From a virus: a stretch of 25,959 nt of DNA. Below, piece after piece: positions 1 to 6,329 of the stretch. The notes beneath the pieces were generated by a model, which was given only the letters and a program-made list of their open reading frames with translations, made no database searches and was not told where the DNA came from. Position numbers and translations under genes: made by a program. The DNA is taken from the IMG/VR virus record IMGVR_UViG_3300039050_000036, positions 1-25,959 of that record; one strand, 5' to 3'. Numbering within the stretch: the stretch's first letter is position 1; every line of letters starts with the position of its first letter.

Positions 1-428
1 TGGTTACTTCATCACTTATCCGTGAGACCACAGGACTTGATTCACAGAACTACGGTTACAAGTTTGGACAAGAAGAAGAGACATACAACATCGTTGCAGC
101 TCATGGCTACTTCGGTCGTTTGATCTTCCAATATGCAAGTTTCAACAACAGCAGAAGTCTTCACTTCTTCCTAGCTGTATTCCCAGTTGTTTGTGTATGG
201 TTAACTTCAATGGGTATCTGCACAATGGCATTCAACCTTAACGGTTTCAACTTCAACCAGTCAGTTGTTGATGCAAACGGTAAGATTGTTCCTACATGGG
301 GTGACGTTCTTAACAGAGCAAACCTAGGTATGGAAGTAATGCACGAGCGTAACGCTCACAACTTCCCACTAGACTTAGCTGCTATTGACTCAACGTCGGT
401 AGCTCTAACTGCACCAACTATAGGATAA
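1..428 (+). CDS. psbA: Photosystem II D1 protein, 3' part of gene (5' end outside window)
   Basis: This is the C-terminal 141 residues of D1, the reaction-centre subunit that binds the plastoquinone QB and most of the manganese cluster in the thylakoid membrane. The frame opens at base 3; the first residue corresponds to about position 219 of standard D1. Visible landmarks are the QB pocket around Ser264, the non-haem-iron ligand His272 (in SRSLHFF), and the manganese ligands His332, Glu333, His337, Asp342 and Ala344 in [14 protein letters not shown]. About 15 residues follow LDLA, the usual C-terminal extension removed by the host CtpA protease. Cyanophages carry psbA to replace D1 that turns over in light during infection. 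The phage structural genes downstream show that this is a viral copy, not a host locus. The key C-terminal residues are intact, so it should be functional, but the N-terminal part cannot be checked here. Confidence 0.97.
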   Translation, partial: VTSSLIRETTGLDSQNYGYKFGQEEETYNIVAAHGYFGRLIFQYASFNNSRSLHFFLAVFPVVCVWLTSMGICTMAFNLNGFNFNQSVVDANGKIVPTWGDVLNRANLGMEVMHERNAHNFPLDLAAIDSTSVALTAPTIG

Positions 429-430
429 TT

Positions 431-487
431 ATGCCAAAAGGTAAAGGTACTTACGGTACTAAAAAAGGGAGACCCCCTAAAAAATAA
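431..487 (+). CDS. 18-residue basic micro-ORF with AT-hook-like motif
   Basis: The ORF starts two bases after the psbA stop, with a weak AGGA at 422-425 as a possible ribosome binding site. The product is MPKGKGTYGTKKGRPPKK, strongly basic. Its end, KKGRPPKK, matches the AT-hook core (GRP flanked by basic residues), a motif that binds the minor groove of AT-rich DNA in other proteins. I recall similar GKGTYGxKxGRPPKK peptides in cyanophages and related marine phages, which supports a real gene, but I could not search for them. A DNA-binding or DNA-condensing role is inference from the motif alone. Confidence 0.6.
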   Translation: MPKGKGTYGTKKGRPPKK

Positions 488-530
488 TACCACGTCCGTT
501 CATCGCATTTGCGACGCATGTCATCTAGTC

Positions 531-566
531 ATGGAACGGGGACTAGGTATCGGAGATTACTCATGA
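531..566 (+). CDS. Possible 11-residue micro-ORF upstream of the YRG peptide
   Basis: A short frame, MERGLGIGDYS, ends in a TGA that overlaps the next ATG (ATGA, 563-566). The same frame has no stop from the psbA terminator to this point and would encode a CDACH stretch just upstream, but it has no normal start codon there. The stop-start overlap is the only real support for translation. It could equally be chance inside a non-coding element. Confidence 0.2.
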   Translation: MERGLGIGDYS

Positions 567-616
567 CAGTAACTTACGTATATCGTGGTATAGAGTACAC
601 AAAAACAACCAAGTAA
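563..616 (+). CDS. 17-residue micro-ORF with YRGxxY motif (DUF4278-like)
   Basis: The product is MTVTYVYRGIEYTKTTK. The LTYRGxxY-type motif is the hallmark of DUF4278, a short cyanobacterial family of unknown function, here reduced to little more than the motif. An in-frame ATG at 518 would add 15 residues (MSSSHGTGTRYRRLL). The 563 start is preferred because it overlaps the preceding stop as ATGA. The stop shares a base with the next ATG at 616 (TAATG), which suggests coupled translation. Function unknown. Confidence 0.5.
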   Translation: MTVTYVYRGIEYTKTTK

Positions 617-744
617 TGGAGTACAAACACCAGAGCGAAGGTGGATTTGGCGTTGCTTATCCAGTCCAATTTTCACCTAAGCCAGAAAAAAAGAAAGAAG
701 AAGAAAAAAAATCTGACGCACAGTTAGAGACTCCTTCTTACTAA
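616..744 (+). CDS. Small lysine/glutamate-rich hypothetical protein
   Basis: A 42-residue product begins MEYKHQSEGGFGVAYPVQFS and continues with a charged stretch of alternating Lys and Glu runs. The ATG overlaps the preceding stop (TAATG). There is no membrane segment or recognisable domain; the charged half is probably disordered or helical. It is the last small gene before the non-coding leader of the capsid gene. Support is the tight overlap and plausible composition, not recognised homology. Confidence 0.5.
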   Translation: MEYKHQSEGGFGVAYPVQFSPKPEKKKEEEKKSDAQLETPSY

Positions 745-746
745 CA

Positions 747-780
747 GCGTGGGGAGCACCTCAGAGTCGGACTCCCCCGC
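747..780 (+). other. Hairpin in the capsid-gene leader
   Basis: GCG (747-749), a bulged T, and GGGGAG (751-756) pair with CTCCCC (772-777) and CGC (778-780), giving a 9-bp G/C-rich stem with a 15-base loop. No T run follows, so it is not a standard terminator. It could be an RNA processing or stabilising structure between the small-gene transcript and the capsid message, as RNase III sites are in T7, but that is inference. Confidence 0.45.
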
Positions 781-901
781 CCTTGGCATTAGCCCTTACG
801 AGGATACCTTCTGCCGTCTAGACGGTGTGGATAGACACACAAAAAAAACTCGAGAAAAAATTTCAGTACTGAGAACGTAAAACAATACATTCTTATTAGA
901 A
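781..901. promoter_or_regulatory. Non-coding capsid-gene leader with palindromes
   Basis: No gene is visible in these 121 bases. They contain a perfect 12-bp palindrome, CCGTCTAGACGG (814-825), an A-rich tract around CTCGAG (about 839-860), and a 10-bp palindrome, TCAGTACTGA (863-872), about 30 bases before the capsid ATG. There is no Shine-Dalgarno sequence at that ATG. The position matches that of the strong late promoter before T7 gene 10, so a promoter or operator is plausible. I see no convincing sigma-70 -35/-10 pair and no T7 consensus promoter. Confidence 0.35.
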
Positions 902-2047
902 ATGGCTCATCAGTCAACAGGTAATAATACCTCATTAACCCGTCAGGGTCAATCAAACGCAACAGGCGACGCTAGAGCACTTTATTTAAAGTTGTTCAGT
1001 GGAGAGATGTTCAAAGGATTTGAGCACAACGCTATTGCTAGAGACTTGGTGATGAAGAGAACACTCAAGAATGGTAAGTCTTTACAGTTCATCTACACAG
1101 GACACACAACCGCTGAGTTCCATGTACCCGGAAGGTCAATACTTGGTAACAGCGACGGTGCACCTCCAGTAGCTGAGAAGACTATCACTGTTGATGATCT
1201 TTTAATCTCAAGTGCATTCGTTTATGAACTAGACGAAACATTAGCTCACTACGAGCTTAGAGGAGAGATCTCCAAGAAGATTGGATATGCTCTTGCTCAG
1301 AAGTATGACCGCTTAGTATTCAGAGCTATTGCTCGTGGTGCTAGGGCTGCTTCTCCTATCACAAAGTCTAACTTTGTTGAACCCGGTGGAACACAGATCA
1401 GAGTTGGTACAAACAACCAAGCATCTGACGCTTATGCTTCCGCTGCATTGATTAACGCATTCTACGATGCTGCTGCTGCTCTTGACGAAAAAGGAGTAAG
1501 TACAGATGGTAGAGTTGGTGTTCTAAACCCAAGACAGTACTACGAACTTATACAAGCTGTAGGTTCTAACGGTCTTGTAAACAGAGATGAGCAAGGTGAC
1601 TCATTACAGAAAGGAAACGGAATCATTGAGATTGCAGGCATCAAAATCTACAAGTCAATGAACATCCCATTCTTTAGTTCTTATGGTACTAAGTATGGTT
1701 CTGCTTCCGCTACAAACCCCGGTGTTACATCACCCGGAAACACAGGATCTTTCGTCGGCGAAGCTGTAGAAGATGCTGCTGCTGATGTAACTGGAATCAA
1801 CAACGAGTATGGTGAAGAGACAGAATTTGCTAACTCTTGTGGACTTATATTCCAGAAGGAAGGAGCTGGCGTTGTAGAAGCTATCGGACCACAGGTTCAG
1901 GTAACTTCAGGTGACGTTTCAGTTGTTTACCAAGGTGACGTAATCTTAGGTCGCCTAGCTATGGGTGCTGACTACCTAAACCCTGCTGCATGCGTCGAGC
2001 TTATTGCTGGTGCTGCTGTTGGTTCATCAGGTAACGCTGCATTCTAA
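902..2047 (+). CDS. Major capsid protein (T7 gp10-like)
   Basis: This 381-residue protein has the N-terminal pattern of T7-like cyanophage capsid proteins: a short polar arm, then GDARALYLKLFSGEMFKGFE, an IYTGHTTAEFHVPG segment near residue 65, and a DDLLISSAFVYELDE segment near 100. The family has the HK97 fold and forms the icosahedral shell. Length is close to that of other T7-like capsid proteins (about 345-375). The C-terminus has the conserved VVYQGDVILGRLAMGADYLNPAACVEL stretch in substance. It stands alone between a structured leader and a strong terminator, which would let it be expressed far more than the genes after it. I see no sign of a T7-style 10A/10B frameshift product. Confidence 0.95.
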   Translation: MAHQSTGNNTSLTRQGQSNATGDARALYLKLFSGEMFKGFEHNAIARDLVMKRTLKNGKSLQFIYTGHTTAEFHVPGRSILGNSDGAPPVAEKTITVDDLLISSAFVYELDETLAHYELRGEISKKIGYALAQKYDRLVFRAIARGARAASPITKSNFVEPGGTQIRVGTNNQASDAYASAALINAFYDAAAALDEKGVSTDGRVGVLNPRQYYELIQAVGSNGLVNRDEQGDSLQKGNGIIEIAGIKIYKSMNIPFFSSYGTKYGSASATNPGVTSPGNTGSFVGEAVEDAAADVTGINNEYGEETEFANSCGLIFQKEGAGVVEAIGPQVQVTSGDVSVVYQGDVILGRLAMGADYLNPAACVELIAGAAVGSSGNAAF

Positions 2048-2060
2048 TGCGTACATATAC

Positions 2061-2085
2061 GGAGGGCTTCGGTCCTCCTTTTTTT
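2061..2085 (+). terminator. Rho-independent terminator with UUCG loop
   Basis: GGAGGGC (2061-2067) pairs with GGTCCTCC (from 2071), with one G-T wobble, closing a cTTCGg tetraloop at 2067-2072. A run of seven T follows at 2079-2085. It lies 13 bases after the capsid stop, the same position as the T7 Tphi terminator after gene 10. The tail genes downstream have no separate promoter that I can see, so they are probably reached by read-through. Confidence 0.9.
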
Positions 2086-2095
2086 ATTTATAATT

Positions 2096-2722
2096 ATGCC
2101 TTTTCCAACCACAAATGCTACAAAAGAACTACCCGCTATAAATCAAATACTATCCACATGTGGGCAGGCTCCTGTAACCACCCTAGATCAAACCAACCCG
2201 GACGTTGCGATTGCTTATGATACGTTGTTACAGGTGACTCGTGAAGTTCAAGCTGAAGGCTGGACATTTAACAGTGAGTTTCACTACGAATTTACCCCTG
2301 ACAATAACAAGGAAGTTTTAATTCCAAACAACATACTACAAATTAAACTATCTAAGAATGCTGCTAACATGCAGTATGATGCTATACGTAGAAACGGTAA
2401 GCTATATGATAGAATACATCACAGATATACTTGGGACGATCATCTTGAAGGTCTCGAATGTGATGTCGTATGGGAATTTGATTGGGTAGATATACCAGAA
2501 CCAATACAAAACAGTATGGTATCAAGAGCAGCTACTATGGTGTCTCAGAGAATTGTAGGAGACCCAACACAGTACGAAATGCTACAACAACAAGAAGCGT
2601 ACGCTAGAGCACTAGCTATGGAGTACGAAACCAAACAAGGACAGTTTACTATATTTGGACATCCTTATGACAAAACTAATTCCTACCCAGCTTATCAACC
2701 CTTTCATGCTTTAATGAGATAA
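2096..2722 (+). CDS. Tail tubular protein A (T7 gp11-like)
   Basis: A 208-residue protein (T7 gp11 is 196) that forms the gatekeeper ring between portal and nozzle. The N-terminal half has the family pattern: AINQILSTCGQAPV, then an alternating segment ending in REVQAEGWTFN, followed by a PNNILQIKLS strand and a YDRIHHRYTWDDH region. It begins right after the capsid terminator with no Shine-Dalgarno sequence, and its stop overlaps the start of tail tubular protein B. The gene pair A-B in this order supports the call. Confidence 0.92.
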   Translation: MPFPTTNATKELPAINQILSTCGQAPVTTLDQTNPDVAIAYDTLLQVTREVQAEGWTFNSEFHYEFTPDNNKEVLIPNNILQIKLSKNAANMQYDAIRRNGKLYDRIHHRYTWDDHLEGLECDVVWEFDWVDIPEPIQNSMVSRAATMVSQRIVGDPTQYEMLQQQEAYARALAMEYETKQGQFTIFGHPYDKTNSYPAYQPFHALMR

Positions 2723-5352
2723 TGCCAGCAGTAACTCAACGAATTGACAACTACCTCGGTGGAGTATCTAGACAATCAGACGACAAGAAACTACCCGGTC
2801 AAGTCCGAGAGTGTCTAAATGGATACCCTGATCCTACCTTTGGTTTAACTAAAAGATCTGGATTTAAATGGATTAAAAACTTAGGTACAGGTACTACTTA
2901 TGATGGTGGTAAATGGTTCTATATTGCTAGAACTACTGACGAAAGATATATTGGAGTAATAACTCCTAAACCTAGTAGTGGTTATGGAAGTATAGCTATC
3001 TGGAATGTAGATGGTACTGCATGTACTGTCAATATGGATACAAGTACAACTGTAAATGCTGTAAACTATCTTACAGGATCTAGATTAAATTACTCTATAC
3101 TTACTGTACAAGATACTTCAGTTATTGTAAATAATTTACAGACTGCAAATAAAATACCTGATCCTACATTTATCGAAAAAACTCGAGCTACACTTATATT
3201 AAGTGAAACAGCTATAAATTCTACATATAGTGTAACTATAAATGCTGGAGGTGGTGCATCAGACCAGACATTTACTACAACTACAGGTGGTTCTGAAACT
3301 TATGATGGATTACTTACAACTTTAAAAAATGGTATTGATGCTTTCAGTGTATCAGGATTAACAGTTACCAAATATCAAGGCACACTTGAATTAAGTAGAG
3401 TAGTTAGTGGTACACGTACTGCATTTTCTATTACTGCTAAAGGTGGTGCATTAAACAACAAGCTAACTGTATTCCAAGATCAAGTAGATCACGTAGCACA
3501 GTTACCAATGCAATCTTTTCATAATCATGTAGTAAAAGTTATTAATACATCTTCTGATAAAGATACATACTTTGCTAAATTTGTAGCTGATGATGGTGTA
3601 TCAGGAATTGGATTCTGGGAAGAAACACTTGACCCTAGTAAATCAACAGGTCTAGACGGTGCTACAATGCCTCATGAGTTAGTTAACACAGCTCTTAACC
3701 AATTTACATTTAGACAGTTTACATGGGATCCTAGAATTGTAGGAGATGATGTAACAAACTCTCACCCCAGTTTCGTAGGTCATAAAATACAACAAGCATT
3801 CTTTCATAACAACAGACTAGGTTTCTTATCTAATGACAATGTGTCTATGAGTCAATCTGCAAAGTATTTTAATTTCTATCATACTTCAGCTCAGATAATT
3901 ACAGATGCAGACCCTATTGATATCAGCTCTTCTACTGTACGACCAGCTAACTTACACGCTATCGTACCTACAACCCAAGGTCTAGTGCTATTTAGTAAGA
4001 GTCAACAGTTCTTATTACGATCAGCAGATAGAGTGTTAACACCTTCAACTACTAACATTACTCCTATATCTAACTATGATGTAGACGAGCATATAGATCC
4101 AGTTGATATGGGTACAAACATAAACTTTATTAGTAAGACACCAAGTTACACACGTGTATTTGCGATGCTTACTAGAGGTCAGGATGAGAACCCACAGGTG
4201 CTTGACGTAGGACGTGTTGTAAACGAATGGATACCAGACTCTATTGATACTCTTATAGCTAGTCCTCAGAACCAGTTTATAGCTATGTCTGACCAGTCTA
4301 GTAATAAGATTTATTTTTATCGTACATATAGTGATGGTAAAGATACACTTGTACAGTCTTGGTTTAACTGGGAATTACCCGGAACAGTACAGTCTATCGC
4401 TATCGACACAGATGACTTACTAGCTGTTACAAAACAAGCTAACCAGTTTACATTATCTAAAGTAAGTCTAAGTCAGAGTCCAGAAGACGCTATTATTGTT
4501 AATAATGATGGACAAAAGATTAACCCCTGTATTGACTTATATGCTGCACCTACTTCTGTAGCTTATGATAGTACAAATAACTTTTCTAAATGTTATTTAC
4601 CTTGGAACAATGTTACAGGGTTAACTCCTGTATTAATTATTAAAGGTACTACAGCTACTGGACAGTTTATTGAATCTGGATTTAGTTTAGAACCTACACT
4701 TGCATCTGATGGTGGTGGTAATTATTTTAAAGTTAATTTTAAAGATCTTACCAGTGTAGCCAGTGATGTTGTTATAGGATGGAAATATGACTTTGATGTT
4801 ATATTACCTAAGACTTATTACTTCTTAGATGAGATGAATAAACGATCAGACTTTACAGCTAGTTTAACTATAGCTCGCATGAAATTCATTGTAGGATTAT
4901 CTGGAATTATGGGTTTCAAGCTTAAGTCTAAAGGAGTACGTCAAGGCTCAAGACAGTATACAGGAGATGGATCTACTACAGCATACAGCTGGAATGAAGA
5001 AGATTTATCATATACAGATACAGACCAGATAAAGGTCAAACTAGACGGTGTTGTAACTACAGCTTTTACAGTTACAAACGATACAACAATTACATTTAAC
5101 TCTGCACCCGGTAATGGTGTGGATATACTTATCTATTTAGATGAGTGGTATAATCTTAATGCTACTATCATAGCTGACCAATACTTAGCAAATGATATTC
5201 CTCTTGCAGGCTCTAAGACTTTTTCATTACCAATACATCAAAAAACAGACAACTTCCAATTAAGATTATTTAATGATTCTCCGTACCCTGTAGCATTAAA
5301 TTCAATGATGTGGGAGGGACATTACTCACCAAGATTTTATAGGAGAACTTAA
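2722..5352 (+). CDS. Tail tubular protein B / nozzle (T7 gp12-like)
   Basis: An 876-residue nozzle protein, longer than T7 gp12 (794). The N-terminus, with QRIDNYLGGVSRQSDDKKLP followed by a PDPTFGLTKRSG segment, is the family signature. A central beta-rich region includes the HNNRLGFLSNDNVSMSQS and FSKSQQFLLRSAD segments typical of this family. Residues 746-809 hold an extra domain (YTGDGSTTAY ... PGNGVDILIYLDEW) that resembles the first 70 residues of the tail fibre at 13198. The ATG overlaps the previous stop (TAATG). It is predicted to form the hexameric distal nozzle to which fibres attach. Confidence 0.93.
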   Translation: MPAVTQRIDNYLGGVSRQSDDKKLPGQVRECLNGYPDPTFGLTKRSGFKWIKNLGTGTTYDGGKWFYIARTTDERYIGVITPKPSSGYGSIAIWNVDGTACTVNMDTSTTVNAVNYLTGSRLNYSILTVQDTSVIVNNLQTANKIPDPTFIEKTRATLILSETAINSTYSVTINAGGGASDQTFTTTTGGSETYDGLLTTLKNGIDAFSVSGLTVTKYQGTLELSRVVSGTRTAFSITAKGGALNNKLTVFQDQVDHVAQLPMQSFHNHVVKVINTSSDKDTYFAKFVADDGVSGIGFWEETLDPSKSTGLDGATMPHELVNTALNQFTFRQFTWDPRIVGDDVTNSHPSFVGHKIQQAFFHNNRLGFLSNDNVSMSQSAKYFNFYHTSAQIITDADPIDISSSTVRPANLHAIVPTTQGLVLFSKSQQFLLRSADRVLTPSTTNITPISNYDVDEHIDPVDMGTNINFISKTPSYTRVFAMLTRGQDENPQVLDVGRVVNEWIPDSIDTLIASPQNQFIAMSDQSSNKIYFYRTYSDGKDTLVQSWFNWELPGTVQSIAIDTDDLLAVTKQANQFTLSKVSLSQSPEDAIIVNNDGQKINPCIDLYAAPTSVAYDSTNNFSKCYLPWNNVTGLTPVLIIKGTTATGQFIESGFSLEPTLASDGGGNYFKVNFKDLTSVASDVVIGWKYDFDVILPKTYYFLDEMNKRSDFTASLTIARMKFIVGLSGIMGFKLKSKGVRQGSRQYTGDGSTTAYSWNEEDLSYTDTDQIKVKLDGVVTTAFTVTNDTTITFNSAPGNGVDILIYLDEWYNLNATIIADQYLANDIPLAGSKTFSLPIHQKTDNFQLRLFNDSPYPVALNSMMWEGHYSPRFYRRT
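4957..5148 (+). other. Fibre-N-terminus-like domain inside tail tubular protein B
   Basis: Residues 746-809 read YTGDGSTTAYSWNEE, then a VKLDGV strand, a T-rich TITFNSAPGNG segment and IYLDEW. Residues 8-68 of the tail fibre show the same order: YTGNGSQTNYSFTF, VQVDAAVT, VQFNTAPANG and KILRDT. The alignment is by eye. The T7 gp17 N-terminal domain anchors the fibre to the tail. Confidence 0.65.
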
Positions 5353-5355
5353 CAA

Positions 5356-6327
5356 ATGATATTACCAATAATAGGTGGAGCTCTTTTAGGAGGATTAGGT
5401 GGAGCTGCTGTAGCTTCTGGTGGCTTTGCTTTAGCATCAACATCTGCTTTAGTAGGAGCTGGTATAGGAGCTTCCGTAGGTGGACAGATTCATGGTGGTC
5501 AACAAGCTGCCAAATCTGCACGTGAACAAGCCGAGCTATCGAATGATGCCACAGAACGTCGTTATGTTTACGACATGGAAAAGTGGGAACTTGATAAAGA
5601 AACTATCATAGCTAACAGAGACTTTGCTATAGAAGAGATAGCTACTAAAGCTCGTAACGAAGGTCGTATTGCTGACTATACTGATGCTATGAATGCTAAG
5701 AGATATCAGCGTGATTTACAGATACGTAACAGAGAGCAAGCTTCAAATGAAGCACAATTTCAGAGATCAGAAGACGTCTATACAAAACAATTAAGTCTAA
5801 ATGCTACTTCTTATCAAACAGGTTATGAAAGTGAAAGAAGAGCTTTAGAAGAAATATATACTGAACAAGCTTTTGATAAACAAGAAGCTTTCCTTGAGTC
5901 CTTATTAAAAGAAGGAGAGCTAAGAGCAAGAGGTATGAGTGGACGTACAGCTGCCAAAGGAGGTCAAGTTAATGCTGCTGATTTTGGTCGTCAAATAGCA
6001 CAGCTTAACGAAGGCTTTGCAAGTGCAGGCAGAAATGCAAGAGCTGTATTTGAAGAACTAGCTACGGACAAAGCTTCAGCAGATTTATCTGCATATGCTT
6101 CACGTATGCTTGACCCCGGTTTCTTACCAATGCCACAAGAAGCATTACCTACACCAAGAGCTGAGTTTCTTTATCCAAGAGAACTCGAAGACTTTGACTT
6201 TGGACCACAGCCAGTTAGAGGAGCTATGGCTTCTCCGAATGCTGCGGCACAAAGAGTTTGGGGTAGTACAATATCAGGTATTGCTGGTTCAGTCGGTAAC
6301 ATTGCTATGGGGTTCGTTAAAAATTAA
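5356..6327 (+). CDS. Internal virion protein B-like (T7 gp14 position)
   Basis: A 323-residue protein in the gp14 slot, longer than T7 gp14 (196). Residues 1-45 are a glycine/alanine-rich hydrophobic segment of glycine-zipper type (GGALLGGLGGAAVASGG, GAGIGASVGG), suited to inserting in the outer membrane. Residues 48-210 are a long charged coiled coil rich in Glu, Arg and Lys. The C-terminus has a second hydrophobic stretch (WGSTISGIAGSVGNIAMGF). In T7, gp14 leaves the capsid first and forms the outer-membrane pore for DNA entry. AGGAG at 5341-5345 lies 10 bases before the ATG. The assignment rests on position and architecture rather than clear sequence identity. Confidence 0.78.
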   Translation: MILPIIGGALLGGLGGAAVASGGFALASTSALVGAGIGASVGGQIHGGQQAAKSAREQAELSNDATERRYVYDMEKWELDKETIIANRDFAIEEIATKARNEGRIADYTDAMNAKRYQRDLQIRNREQASNEAQFQRSEDVYTKQLSLNATSYQTGYESERRALEEIYTEQAFDKQEAFLESLLKEGELRARGMSGRTAAKGGQVNAADFGRQIAQLNEGFASAGRNARAVFEELATDKASADLSAYASRMLDPGFLPMPQEALPTPRAEFLYPRELEDFDFGPQPVRGAMASPNAAAQRVWGSTISGIAGSVGNIAMGFVKN

Positions 6328-6329
6328 CA

